The notes: generated by a model not told the origin, from the letters alone. 64,000 bases of DNA from Knoellia sp. S7-12 (GCF_040518285.1 NZ_CP155449.1:3100001-3164000), one strand, 5' to 3'; shown: positions 7,715 through 16,310, numbered from the stretch's first letter. Numbers and translations are program-made.

Positions 7715-8191
7715 ATGACTTTTCAGGAGTCGTGGGTCGAGAAGCAGATCCGTGAGGCGCAGGAGCGGGGCGAGTTCGACAACCTGCCCGGTGCTGGCAA
7801 ACCACTGAAAGGGCTCGACGATCCTGATCCCGACTGGTGGGTCAAGAAGATGATGGCGCGCGAGGGCCTGGACATGGGCGACGCCCTCCCGCCGGTGTTG
7901 CTCCTGCGGCGCGAGCACGCCAGTTTTCCCGAGTCGCTGCTGGATGTCCGAACCGAGGACGGGGTGCGCGAGGTGTTGCGCGACTACAACCTTCGCGTCA
8001 TCGATGATCGGCGGCGACCCGCGCTCGGCAAGGAGTCGCCGGCGTGGGCGCCATGGGCCGATGTCGAGGCGATGGTCGAGCGGTGGAAACAATTGCGGGC
8101 CGGGCGAGCGGCCGCGACGGCGGTTGAGACCCCGACACCAACGGAACCCAACCCACCGCGCACACGGTGGTGGCAGCGGCGCCGGCCCTGA
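7715..8191 (+). CDS. DUF1992 (DnaJ-C28-like) domain protein
   Basis: This 158-residue soluble protein carries the DUF1992 domain: the N-terminal helix ESWVEKQIREAQERGEFDNL followed by PGAGKPL and a DPDWWVKKM segment are the family signature also found in eukaryotic DNAJC28. It has no J-domain. Function is unknown; a chaperone link is inferred only from the eukaryotic fusion name. A longer open frame extends upstream, but homology begins at this ATG. The Pro/Thr-rich, Arg/Trp-ending tail is probably disordered. A single CGGCATAC word follows the stop. Its neighbour upstream is a divergent, frameshifted membrane gene. Confidence 0.85.
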   Translation: MTFQESWVEKQIREAQERGEFDNLPGAGKPLKGLDDPDPDWWVKKMMAREGLDMGDALPPVLLLRREHASFPESLLDVRTEDGVREVLRDYNLRVIDDRRRPALGKESPAWAPWADVEAMVERWKQLRAGRAAATAVETPTPTEPNPPRTRWWQRRRP

Positions 8192-8220
8192 CGGCATACC
8201 CCGTTCTGTTTTCCGACTGC

Positions 8221-8787
8221 TCAACCGAGACTGTGGGAGAGCCACTCTTCACGGGTCAGCGCGTACTCGACCTCTCTCCCGTCATCGCCGTCCCACGAAC
8301 GCACGTAGGTCAGCCCGACGGACTCCATCACGGCGCGCGATCCCGCGTTGTCCGACATGGCCTGGGCGATGACGCGGTCGAGGCCAAGGTCCTGGAATCC
8401 GTGGCGCAACAGCTCCCGTGAGCCCTCACTGGCGAAACCCTGTCGCCAGTGGCGCCGGTGCAGCCTGTAGCCGAGCTCGGCGACCCCCGGCGTCTTGCGC
8501 CAATCCCCCTGATCCGGACCATGAAGTGGCGCGAGGATCCACCACCCCACAAACGGACGAGCCGGGTCGTCACGCAACCGGGCCGCCCAGAAACCCAGGC
8601 CGTCGACCTGCCTGCCGCGATCCATCCGCTGCAGGTGGGACTCCTCCACCTCCGCGCGTGTGCGGGCACGACCCCAGATGTAGTGGGTCACCTCGGGATC
8701 GGAGTCGAGCTCGACCTCGTCAGGGAGATCCTCATCCGAAAGAGGGATCAGATCCAGGCGCTCGGTCTGCAAGGGTCTTTGGGTCAC
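8221..8787 (-). CDS. GNAT-family N-acetyltransferase (RimJ/RimL type)
   Basis: This is a protein of about 188 residues with the GNAT fold in the ribosomal-protein/antibiotic acetyltransferase style: the start LQTERLDLIPLSDEDL, central VAELGYRLHRRHWRQGFASEG (beta4 and the acetyl-CoA pyrophosphate loop) and DNAGSRAVMESVGL, the typical NxxSxxxMEKxG motif. It would transfer acetyl from acetyl-CoA to an amino group; the substrate cannot be told. The frame is open further upstream, but homology starts at the GTG at 8787, which has a CATCAT -10-like hexamer six bases before it. The intergenic segment to the HNH gene (8788-8954) should hold divergent promoters. Confidence 0.82.
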   Translation of the reverse strand: MTQRPLQTERLDLIPLSDEDLPDEVELDSDPEVTHYIWGRARTRAEVEESHLQRMDRGRQVDGLGFWAARLRDDPARPFVGWWILAPLHGPDQGDWRKTPGVAELGYRLHRRHWRQGFASEGSRELLRHGFQDLGLDRVIAQAMSDNAGSRAVMESVGLTYVRSWDGDDGREVEYALTREEWLSHSLG

Positions 8788-8941
8788 CGCATGATGATGT
8801 CGCCGATGGGTTTGGCGCGCGACCGATTTGACGTCTGACTCGCCAGTCACATCCGCCCCGTTGCCTCCCATGTTGAAGCAACTGCCCTGTGCCGCAACGG
8901 AATTGGCTGTGGATAGACTCCTCGATCTCATCGAACTCATG

Positions 8942-8947
8942 TACGAT
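8942..8947 (+). promoter_or_regulatory. Predicted -10 element of the HNH nuclease gene, leaderless
   Basis: TACGAT precedes the ATG at 8955 by seven bases. This supports that start over the in-frame ATG at 8946, which lies inside the hexamer. Confidence 0.5.
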
Positions 8948-8954
8948 GGGAGGC

Positions 8955-10442
8955 ATGAAGGGGACACCGATCCATGAAGGGCCTGAGGTTCAGGTCCGCT
9001 TCGTGGTGTCCTCTCTCGCAGACGTCAACGCTGAGGGTTTGACCGAGGCTGAGCGGGTTGCTGCCGTGTCCGCGTTGGAGGCGCTCAAGGGTGCAGCTGC
9101 TGCGGCGCAGGCGCGTCTGACTGCTGCCGCGGTGGTGGATCGGGAGGCGTTGGGTGAGGACTCGCGCAGTGTGCGCGCCGATCTGGCGTTGGCTCGTCGG
9201 TGTTCGCCGACGTTGGCGGATCAGCACGTTGGAGTGGCCAAGGCCCTTGTGGGCGAGATGCCGTTGACGATGGGCGCGCTGGAGCGGGGCGAGATCAGCG
9301 AGCGGCGGGCGATGATCGTGGTGCGTGAGACGGCGTGCCTGAGCGTTGAGCACCGGGGCGAGGTCGACCGCCGGCTGGCACCGACGATTGCCAGTCTTGG
9401 GGACAAGGCGTTGGCTGGGGCTGCTCGTCGCGCAGGTGCGGCTTTGGATGCGGAGTCGTTGGCTGAACGGAATCGGCGTGCGGTCGCGTCCCGTCGGATG
9501 AGTGTGCGGGCGGCTGCGGACGGGATGGCGTGGCTGTCGATCCTGGGGCCGATGAAAGAGATCATCGGTGCGCACGTCGCGCTGCTGGGTGAGGAAGGTC
9601 GACGCAACGTCATCGACCCGGATCTGCCCGCCGATGAGTGGGAAGCTGCGGCAGCCGCGGCTCGTGCCGACACTCGCGGCAAGGGTGCATGGCTGGCTGA
9701 TCGTGCCCTGGAGCTGCTCTCTGGGCGTGCGAAGGGTCAGCCGCAACAGGTTGAGGTCAGTCTCGTCATGACCGACACAGTCCTCCTGCCTGCAGCATTC
9801 GGTGGCAAGGCCCCGGGTGATGACGTCGCGACCATCCCGGGCTGGGGTCCCATTCCCGGCGCTGAAGCCCGCGCCCACATCGCCGCCCTCCTGGACCGCG
9901 CCGACGACAGCGACCCCAAGAGCGGCCTCTGGCTGCGGCGCCTGTTCACCGACCCCACAGGTCGTGACCTGGTCGCCCTCGACTCCAAACGCCGCCTGTT
10001 CCTCGGGGGACTCCGCCGCTTCCTCGAGCTGCGCGACCCCACGTGTCGCGTCCCCTGGTGCGACGCCCCAGCGACCGAGTCCGACCACGTCCACGCGGTG
10101 CACGACGACGGTGCCACGACTGGCGCCAATGGTGGTGGCCTGTGCAAGCGCCACAACTTGGTCAAGGAAGAGCCCGGGTGGCACATGAACGTCGAATCCA
10201 CCGGACTCGACGGCACCGGTTCCCACCGACTGCGCATCCAGACCCCGACGGGTCGAGTTCACGACGCCACAGCGCCACCGATCCTCGGCGAAGGCTGGCG
10301 GGCGCCCGATTCCATTCCTGAGGAGTGGACCGGCGACGTCCACCTCCAAGACCGACCACTACCGCAGGACCCCTGGGGTGGCTGGATCCCTGACCCGCCC
10401 GACGACTGGTTCCTGCAGGACAACGAGGTGCGGGTCGCCTGA
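8955..10442 (+). CDS. DUF222/HNH endonuclease-domain protein (13E12 repeat family)
   Basis: About 495 residues. The N-terminal 300 residues are the Ala/Arg/Glu-rich helical DUF222 region. The C-terminal part has a compact HNH site: CRVPWCDAPATESDHVHAVHDDG, then NGGGLCKRHNLVK and PGWHM. The two Cys pairs probably bind a structural zinc and the His residues form the nuclease centre. These genes occur in many copies in actinobacterial chromosomes and behave as selfish or recombination-prone elements; the biological role is unsettled. Codon use changes sharply near codon 275 (about 9780): before it TTG, GTG and GCG codons give a G/T-rich strand, after it CTC, GCC and ATC dominate. This suggests a mosaic formed by recombination between copies. 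Confidence 0.88.
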   Translation: MKGTPIHEGPEVQVRFVVSSLADVNAEGLTEAERVAAVSALEALKGAAAAAQARLTAAAVVDREALGEDSRSVRADLALARRCSPTLADQHVGVAKALVGEMPLTMGALERGEISERRAMIVVRETACLSVEHRGEVDRRLAPTIASLGDKALAGAARRAGAALDAESLAERNRRAVASRRMSVRAAADGMAWLSILGPMKEIIGAHVALLGEEGRRNVIDPDLPADEWEAAAAAARADTRGKGAWLADRALELLSGRAKGQPQQVEVSLVMTDTVLLPAAFGGKAPGDDVATIPGWGPIPGAEARAHIAALLDRADDSDPKSGLWLRRLFTDPTGRDLVALDSKRRLFLGGLRRFLELRDPTCRVPWCDAPATESDHVHAVHDDGATTGANGGGLCKRHNLVKEEPGWHMNVESTGLDGTGSHRLRIQTPTGRVHDATAPPILGEGWRAPDSIPEEWTGDVHLQDRPLPQDPWGGWIPDPPDDWFLQDNEVRVA

Positions 10443-10513
10443 GCGGCCCGTGATTTGGACGCGATCCTCGCAAAACGTCGCGCTGTTCGCATCAAAGACC
10501 TCTAAATCGGTTG

Positions 10514-11296
10514 GTGGTCGATGAAGCTGCTGGCAATGTGCAGCAGGTGCGTACCTTTGATGACTTGGTGTCCGAGGCTGAATCCGCCGATGTTACTGGT
10601 TGGGATTTCGGATGGCTGCGAGATCGAGCATTCGAGGAGCGACCTCCTTGGGGGTACGCGAAGCTCCTCGCCGATCAACTGGACCGCGTCGAGTCAGCCC
10701 TCGACATCGACACCGGCGGCGGCGAGGTCATCAATCAAGCGGCATCGCTCCCCGAGCGCATGGTGGTGACCGAGTCCTGGCCGCAGAATGAACAACGGGC
10801 TCGCCACCTGCTCGAACCGCGGGGCGTGCAAGTGATTGCCACCCGGGAAGGGCAGCCTCTGCCCTTCCCTGCGGCCTCCTTTGATCTGGTGAGCGCCCGG
10901 CACCCGGTCCAGCCCGATTGGCCGGAGATCTATCGCGTTCTCCGTCCCGGCGGGCACTACTTCGCGCAACATGTTGGAGCAGCGTCGGCGTTCGAACTGA
11001 TCGAGTACTTCTTGGGCCCATTGCTCGAGGAGCGCAAAGGTCGCGACCCAGGTCGAGAGGTTGCGGCAGCCAAAGACGCAGGATTGGTCGTTGAGGAATT
11101 GCGAACCGCGCGTTGTCGCCTGGAATTCCATGACGTTGGCACCGTCGTGTGGATCCTGCGCAAGTGCGTGTGGTGGGTGCCCGACTTCTCCGTAGCCCGG
11201 TACGAGATCAAGCTCCGCGCCCTCCACGAACAGATGCGAAACGGCGGCCCCTTCGTCGCTCACTCAACCCGGCATCTCATAGATGCGCGCCGCTGA
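10514..11296 (+). CDS. Class I SAM-dependent methyltransferase-like protein
   Basis: A protein of about 260 residues. LDIDTGGGEVI resembles motif I (SAM-binding Gly loop). VVTESWPQNEQRA is the following acidic strand. PFPAASFDLVSARH is motif IV, and EIYRVLRPGGHYFAQHVG is the well-known post-motif loop. The C-terminal part (FHDVGTVVWILRKCVWWVPDF) fits a family of uncharacterised methyltransferases. The substrate is unknown. A TTG at 10511 is in frame, but CTAAAT at 10502-10507 lies six bases before the GTG at 10514, so I chose the latter. It lies in the accessory block with the HNH gene, within the longest stretch free of the CGGCATAC word. Confidence 0.78.
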   Translation: MVDEAAGNVQQVRTFDDLVSEAESADVTGWDFGWLRDRAFEERPPWGYAKLLADQLDRVESALDIDTGGGEVINQAASLPERMVVTESWPQNEQRARHLLEPRGVQVIATREGQPLPFPAASFDLVSARHPVQPDWPEIYRVLRPGGHYFAQHVGAASAFELIEYFLGPLLEERKGRDPGREVAAAKDAGLVVEELRTARCRLEFHDVGTVVWILRKCVWWVPDFSVARYEIKLRALHEQMRNGGPFVAHSTRHLIDARR

Positions 11297-11379
11297 AGTC
11301 GAGTGGGTCGCCTGAGCGTCGTGTGATCCTCACGTGGGCTTCCGCTCGCGTTCGCATTGCGCATCTAGCGTCGGTTGAC

Positions 11380-12288
11380 GTGACCCGACACTTGCAGTTG
11401 ACCTTCGCCGTGCTGACCGCCGCAGTGTTGGCCCTGTTCTCCGCCACGGCCACCGCGAGCCCCAAGTCTGGTCAGGGGCGAGGCGCCGAAGCGTCCGCCG
11501 CACAGCTCCGCGTCATCCAGCACAACACCGACCATGTGCCAGCCGCCTGGGACTTCGTCGTCGACCAGATCGATGACTTCGAGCCCGAGCTCGTTGCGGT
11601 GCAAGAGGTGTGTCGGCCGTGGTTCGAAGAGCTGCGGACAGAGCACCCGAACTGGACCTTCGCCTATCACCCGCGCAAGCTCCACTTCGGCAACAGCAAC
11701 AACCCCGGCTGCGGCGGCGACTGGATCGGTGAGCTCATCATCTATACCGGCGCAGCGAACCGACCCACGATGACGCCGGACTACTCCAACAACAACGCCG
11801 ACGGTGTCGAGAAGTTCGGCATGGCCTGCGTGGAGTTCCGACGCGAAGGCATCCCGACCCTGGGCTGCTCGACCCACCTATCCGCCTACCCCACCTCCGG
11901 AGGTCGCGGGACACAGCCGGAGCGCGGCCCACAGGCGCAGTCGATCATGGACGAGACAGCGCCCTATCGCGATGCCGGTTGGTCGGTCGTCATCGCCGGT
12001 GACTTCAACATGACCTCGGCCGCTGACAACCCCAAACAGACACCGCACATGAACCTCCTGATGGGTCCCGCGGTCGGCGGCACCGGCGACTTCTACGACG
12101 GCTCCCAGCACGAGTGCGAATGTCGTCTCACGAAACCCACGACCGACAAGAACCAGCGCATCGACTACGTCTTCTGGTCAGCAGGTCGCACCCCCTTCGC
12201 GGACGCCGCCCGCGTGGAGCTTCTGGACAGCCCGGCCGGTCACCACCTGCTGCGATCCGTGGGCACGCTCTCCCGCTCGCACGGCTGA
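11380..12288 (+). CDS. Secreted endonuclease/exonuclease/phosphatase-family protein
   Basis: About 302 residues with an N-terminal signal peptide (hydrophobic LTFAVLTAAVLALFSATATAS). The mature domain is of the EEP superfamily (DNase I, sphingomyelinase and inositol phosphatase fold): LRVIQHNTD at the start, LVAVQEVC with the metal-binding Glu, CSTHLSAY with a His, VVIAGDFNM with the catalytic Asp-Asn, and QRIDYVFW with the Asp near the end. It may cleave extracellular nucleic acids or phospholipids; the sequence does not decide which. Cys residues (NPGCGGD, ECECR) suggest disulfides outside the cell. The GTG start is eight bases after a TAGCGT hexamer. An in-frame extension upstream overlaps the methyltransferase and is not supported. 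Confidence 0.82.
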   Translation: MTRHLQLTFAVLTAAVLALFSATATASPKSGQGRGAEASAAQLRVIQHNTDHVPAAWDFVVDQIDDFEPELVAVQEVCRPWFEELRTEHPNWTFAYHPRKLHFGNSNNPGCGGDWIGELIIYTGAANRPTMTPDYSNNNADGVEKFGMACVEFRREGIPTLGCSTHLSAYPTSGGRGTQPERGPQAQSIMDETAPYRDAGWSVVIAGDFNMTSAADNPKQTPHMNLLMGPAVGGTGDFYDGSQHECECRLTKPTTDKNQRIDYVFWSAGRTPFADAARVELLDSPAGHHLLRSVGTLSRSHG

Positions 12289-12308
12289 GTCCAGCGCCCC
12301 CACGCGGA

Positions 12309-12314
12309 TACACT
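12309..12314 (+). promoter_or_regulatory. Predicted -10 element of the deoC operon, leaderless
   Basis: TACACT sits six bases before the GTG at 12321 and should drive deoC and the three overlapping or close genes after it. Confidence 0.55.
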
Positions 12315-12320
12315 CCGGGG

Positions 12321-13328
12321 GTGAGCACCACAAAAGCGGCCGTCGACACGGCGATCGATTCCACGGCCCGCGCCAGGGACCTGCTCGGCGTCTCCCGGCT
12401 GACCAACCAGTCCCTGACGCGCTGGCTCCACGGGCTGCCCGGCGTCGACCAGGTCGGCTGCGAAGCCCGAGCCGCTGACCTCGGCACCCGATCGATCAAG
12501 ACGACGAGCAAGGCGTGGGCGATCGACCTCGCGATCTCGATGATCGACCTCACGACGCTCGAGGGCGCCGACACCAAGGGACGCGTGCGCGGCCTCGCCG
12601 CCAAGGCGCTCCTCCCCGACCCAAGCGACCTCAGCACACCTCGTCCCGCCGCGGTCTGTGTCTATGGCGACATGGTCGCCACCGCCAAGGAGGTGCTCGG
12701 CAGCTCCGGCGTCAAGGTCGCTGCCGTCGCGACCGCGTTCCCCAGCGGTCGCGCGAGCCTGGCCGTCAAGCTCGCCGACACCAAGGACGCCGTCAAGGCC
12801 GGTGCCGACGAGATCGACATGGTCATCGACCGTGGCGCGTTCCTGTCGGGCGACTACCTCACCGTGTTCAACCAGATCGCCGAGGTCAAGAAGGTGTGCG
12901 GCGATGCGCGGCTCAAGGTCATCATGGAGACCGGCGAGCTCAACACCTATGACAACGTCCGTCGCGCCAGCTGGCTCTCGATGCTCGCAGGTGGCGACTT
13001 CATCAAGACGAGCACCGGCAAGATCCAGCCCGCCGCAACGCTTCCCGTCACGTTGATCATGCTCGAGGCCGTCCGTGACTGGCGCGATCTCACCGGCAGC
13101 CAGGTCGGCGTCAAGCCGGCTGGTGGCATCAAGACGAGCAAGGACGCGATCAAGTTCCTCGTCACGGTGAGCGAGATCGCCGGTGAGGACTGGCTCGACA
13201 ACCACTGGTTCCGCTTCGGCGCGAGCAGCCTGCTGAACGACCTGCTCCTCCAGCGCCAGCGAATGACGACAGGCGCCTACTCCGGCGCCAACTACATCGC
13301 CGACGACTCCCCCTCCACGGCCTACTGA
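12321..13328 (+). CDS. deoC: Deoxyribose-phosphate aldolase
   Basis: This class I aldolase splits 2-deoxyribose-5-phosphate into glyceraldehyde-3-phosphate and acetaldehyde. The 335-residue protein contains VAAVATAFPSGRA, DEIDMVIDRGAFL, the Schiff-base lysine segment GGDFIKTSTGK and GVKPAGGIKT with the second conserved Lys. The length is on the long side (about 220 in the E. coli enzyme's core family, about 320 in actinobacterial and eukaryotic forms). It starts at a GTG with a -10 element six bases before it. The aldehyde dehydrogenases just downstream could oxidise the acetaldehyde produced. Together with punA and the mutase this completes deoxyribonucleoside breakdown. Confidence 0.95.
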   Translation: MSTTKAAVDTAIDSTARARDLLGVSRLTNQSLTRWLHGLPGVDQVGCEARAADLGTRSIKTTSKAWAIDLAISMIDLTTLEGADTKGRVRGLAAKALLPDPSDLSTPRPAAVCVYGDMVATAKEVLGSSGVKVAAVATAFPSGRASLAVKLADTKDAVKAGADEIDMVIDRGAFLSGDYLTVFNQIAEVKKVCGDARLKVIMETGELNTYDNVRRASWLSMLAGGDFIKTSTGKIQPAATLPVTLIMLEAVRDWRDLTGSQVGVKPAGGIKTSKDAIKFLVTVSEIAGEDWLDNHWFRFGASSLLNDLLLQRQRMTTGAYSGANYIADDSPSTAY

Positions 13329-13338
13329 GGAATCCCTG

Positions 13339-14787
13339 ATGCCCACGTTTGAGTACGCACCGGCTCCCGAGTCCCGGGCCGTCGTCGACCTCAAGAGCTC
13401 CTACGGGCTCTTCATCAACGGCGAGTTCACTGATGGCACCGGAACCAGTTTCAAGTCGATCAGCCCCGCCACCGAGGAGGTCCTCGCAGAGGTTTCCGTG
13501 GCGAGCGAAGCGGATGTCGACGCGGCCGTCAAGGCTGCGCGGACGGCATACACGCGGGTCTGGTCCAAGATGTCTGGCACCGACCGCGGCAAGTACCTCT
13601 ATCGCATCGCCCGCATCCTCCAGGAGCGCGCGCGCGAGTTCGCGGTCCTCGAGAGCCTCGACAACGGCAAGCCGATCAAGGAGAGCCGCGACGTCGACAT
13701 CCCGCTCGCGGCGGCTCACTTCTTCTACAACGCCGGCTGGGCCGACAAGCTGGGGTATGCCGCGTTGCCCGGTGGAGCGAATCCGCAACCTCACGGCGTG
13801 GTCGGGCAGATCATCCCGTGGAACTTCCCGCTGCTCATGCTGTCCTGGAAGATCGCCCCCGCCCTCGCGACCGGCAACACCGTCGTCCTCAAGCCCGCCG
13901 AGACCACCCCGCTGACGGCGCTGCTCTTCGCCGAGGTGTGCCAGCAGGCCGACCTCCCCCCGGGCGTCGTCAACATCGTCACGGGAGCCGGTCCGACCGG
14001 TCAGGCGATCGTGGACCACCCCGGCATCGACAAGCTCGCCTTCACCGGCTCGACCGGCGTCGGCAAGATGATCGCCCGCGCCATCGCCGGCACCCGCAAG
14101 AAGGCCACACTCGAGCTCGGTGGGAAAGCCGCCAACATCGTCTTCGATGACGCCCCCATCGACCAGGCCGTCGAAGGCATCGTCAGGGGCATCTTCTTCA
14201 ACCAGGGCCACGTCTGCTGCGCCGGCTCGCGACTCCTCGTGCAGGAATCCATCGCCGAAGAGGTCGAGAGCCGCCTGAAGCGTCGCCTCGACACCCTGCG
14301 CGTCGGCGACCCGCTCGACAAGAACACGGACGTCGGCGCCATCAACAGCCGCGCCCAGCTCGACCGGATCGTCGCGCTCACCGACGTCGGAGAGGCCGAA
14401 GGTGCCGTGCGCTGGGACAACGGCTGCGACCTGCCGAGCAAGGGATTCTGGTTCAGGCCAACGGTTTTCACCGGCGTGACGCAGACCCATCGCATCGCAC
14501 AGGAAGAGGTCTTCGGTCCTGTTCTGTCGGTGCTGACGTTCCGCACACCGCAAGAAGCCGTGGCCAAGGCCAACAACACGCCCTACGGCCTGTCCGCGGG
14601 CATCTGGACCGAGAAGGGTTCGCGCATCCTCTGGATGGCCGACCAGCTCAAGGCCGGTGTCGTGTGGGCCAACACGTTCAACCAGTTCGACCCGACGAGC
14701 CCGTTCGGCGGCTACAAGGAGTCCGGCTACGGACGTGAGGGCGGCCGACACGGCCTCGAGCCCTACGTGAAGGGAACCCAGTCATGA
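13339..14787 (+). CDS. Aldehyde dehydrogenase (complete, catalytic)
   Basis: This is a full-length NAD(P)-dependent aldehyde dehydrogenase of 482 residues. It has the IIPWNFPLLMLSWK cofactor-binding segment, the GSTGVGK turn, the general-base Glu in LELGGK, the catalytic Cys in FFNQGHVCCAGSRL, EEVFGPVLSV and the C-terminal PFGGYKESGYGREGG. It begins 11 bases after deoC, and its stop overlaps the next gene by ATGA, so it is translationally coupled to the half-length dehydrogenase. Acetaldehyde from deoC is the most economical substrate, giving acetate; this is inferred from position. The order deoC, full ALDH, short ALDH recurs in other actinobacteria as far as I know. Confidence 0.92.
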   Translation: MPTFEYAPAPESRAVVDLKSSYGLFINGEFTDGTGTSFKSISPATEEVLAEVSVASEADVDAAVKAARTAYTRVWSKMSGTDRGKYLYRIARILQERAREFAVLESLDNGKPIKESRDVDIPLAAAHFFYNAGWADKLGYAALPGGANPQPHGVVGQIIPWNFPLLMLSWKIAPALATGNTVVLKPAETTPLTALLFAEVCQQADLPPGVVNIVTGAGPTGQAIVDHPGIDKLAFTGSTGVGKMIARAIAGTRKKATLELGGKAANIVFDDAPIDQAVEGIVRGIFFNQGHVCCAGSRLLVQESIAEEVESRLKRRLDTLRVGDPLDKNTDVGAINSRAQLDRIVALTDVGEAEGAVRWDNGCDLPSKGFWFRPTVFTGVTQTHRIAQEEVFGPVLSVLTFRTPQEAVAKANNTPYGLSAGIWTEKGSRILWMADQLKAGVVWANTFNQFDPTSPFGGYKESGYGREGGRHGLEPYVKGTQS

Positions 14788-15674
14788 CGCGAGTCGATGT
14801 GAAGAAGACCTACAAGCTCTACATCGGCGGCAAGTTCCCGCGCAGCGAGAGTGGCCGTTCCTACGAGGTGTATGCCGCGAAGAAGGGCACGTTCCTCGCC
14901 AACGCGGCGCAGGGTTCACGCAAGGACGGCCGCGATGCGGTCACCGCAGCGCGAGCCGCACAGCCCGGCTGGGCCGGCGCCACGGCATACAACCGCGGTC
15001 AGGTTCTCTATCGCGTCGCCGAGGTCATGGAGGCGCGTCGCCCCCAGCTCGTCCAAGAGGTGCGTGACGCCGAAGGGCTGACCGCTGCAGCGGCCGAAGC
15101 CGTGGTGTCACAGGCGATCGACCGCTGGGTCTGGTATGCCGGGTGGTCCGACAAGTACGTCCAGATCCTCGGCGGGATGAACCCCGTCGCCGGTCCCTTC
15201 TTCAACATCTCGGCGTCGGAGCCGACCGGCGTCGTGGCCGTGCTCGCGCCGCAGGAGTCGAGCCTGCTCGGTCTTGTCTCGGTGATCGCGCCCGTCATCG
15301 TGTCCGGCAATGCCGTCGTCGTCGTGACAAGTGCGGACCGGCCGTTGCCCGCCGTCACGCTCGCCGAGTGCCTCGCGACGTCGGACGTGCCCGGTGGCGT
15401 CGTCAACATCATCACCGGCAAGGCAGCCGAGATCGCGCCGTGGCTCGCGAGCCACCGTGACGTCAACGCGATCGACCTCACCGGTGCCGCTGGAGCCGAG
15501 GGTGTCGACTGGGGCGCCCTCGAGGAAGCCAGCGCCGAGAACCTCAAGCGCGTCCTGCGCCCCGCTGGCACCGGCGCCAGCGCGGTCGAGCCCGACTGGA
15601 CCGCGACTCCCGACCTGTCCCGACTCACTGCCTTCCTCGAGACCAAGACGGTCTGGCACCCCAAGGGCCGGTGA
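14784..15674 (+). CDS. Half-length aldehyde-dehydrogenase-like protein lacking the catalytic domain
   Basis: 296 residues that align with the N-terminal cofactor-binding half of aldehyde dehydrogenases: YKLYIGGKFPRSESGRSYEV at the start, GVVAVLAPQESSLLGLVSVI in place of the PWNFP segment, and GGVVNIITG. The dinucleotide turn is degenerate (DLTGAAGAEGVDWG instead of FTGST), and neither the LELGG Glu nor the catalytic Cys segment is present. It cannot oxidise aldehydes alone. Coupled ATGA overlap with the complete dehydrogenase upstream suggests a partner or structural subunit of that enzyme. No stop or frameshift marks it as decayed, and the codon use looks normal, so I treat it as a functional gene. 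Confidence 0.85.
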   Translation: MTRVDVKKTYKLYIGGKFPRSESGRSYEVYAAKKGTFLANAAQGSRKDGRDAVTAARAAQPGWAGATAYNRGQVLYRVAEVMEARRPQLVQEVRDAEGLTAAAAEAVVSQAIDRWVWYAGWSDKYVQILGGMNPVAGPFFNISASEPTGVVAVLAPQESSLLGLVSVIAPVIVSGNAVVVVTSADRPLPAVTLAECLATSDVPGGVVNIITGKAAEIAPWLASHRDVNAIDLTGAAGAEGVDWGALEEASAENLKRVLRPAGTGASAVEPDWTATPDLSRLTAFLETKTVWHPKGR

Positions 15675-16285
15675 GCGCCTCGGATCACCGGGCCCGCATC
15701 GTCGTCCTCGCCGGACCGAGCGGGGCTGGCAAATCGCGCTTGGCCGAACGGATGCACGCCACCCATGGGTGGCCGATCCTCCGGCTCGACGACTTCTATC
15801 GCGACCTCGACGATCCTTCGATGCCCCGCAGCGACGAGCTCGGGATCATCGACTGGGACCACCCGGACTCGTGGAACGCATCAACTGCCGTGGCGTCGTT
15901 GGTCGAGCTCGTCGACACCGGTTCGACGTCCACACCGGTCTATGACATCTCGCAGAGCCGCGCCATCGACACCACGACGGTCTCTGCCGGATCGAAGGAC
16001 CTGGTCCTGGCTGAGGGAATCTTTGCCGCCGAGATCGTTGCGGCCCTGCGTGAGGCCGGGATCCTGCACAGCGCATGGTGCATCCACCATCGGCCGATCG
16101 TGACGTTCGTGCGCCGACTGGCACGTGACCTCAAGGAGCGCCGCAAGAGCCCGCCGGTGCTCTTGCGCCGCGGATTCGCGCTCATGCGTGCCGAGCCAGA
16201 GGTCGTGCGACGTCAGGTCGCCCTCGGGGCCGAGTCCGCCCGCGCCAGGGACGTCGAAGCCCGGCTGGCCCAATCAACCACCTAG
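15671..16285 (+). CDS. Uridine-kinase-like P-loop kinase
   Basis: 204 residues. The Walker A loop GPSGAGKS at about 15-22 is followed by LDDFYRD, the acceptor-binding segment typical of uridine/cytidine kinases and phosphoribulokinases, and IDWDHPDSWN. YDISQSR and VLAEGIFAAEI continue the family pattern; RRLARDLKERRKSP is an Arg-rich lid region. It probably phosphorylates a nucleoside such as uridine using ATP or GTP. The GTG start overlaps the stop of the truncated dehydrogenase (GTGA), so it closes the deoC operon, a sensible place for a nucleoside salvage enzyme. The exact substrate is inferred. Confidence 0.82.
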   Translation: MSASDHRARIVVLAGPSGAGKSRLAERMHATHGWPILRLDDFYRDLDDPSMPRSDELGIIDWDHPDSWNASTAVASLVELVDTGSTSTPVYDISQSRAIDTTTVSAGSKDLVLAEGIFAAEIVAALREAGILHSAWCIHHRPIVTFVRRLARDLKERRKSPPVLLRRGFALMRAEPEVVRRQVALGAESARARDVEARLAQSTT

Positions 16286-16310
16286 TCCAGGCAACGCAGT
16301 CACAGTGGGC

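Noticed and set aside
8955..10442. Intact transposon or prophage
   Set aside because: No transposase, integrase or terminal inverted repeats are seen around the HNH gene; multicopy HNH genes of this family occur without them.
13162..14751. A 529-codon open frame antisense to the aldehyde dehydrogenase
   Set aside because: Low-complexity translation opposite a gene with all catalytic motifs.
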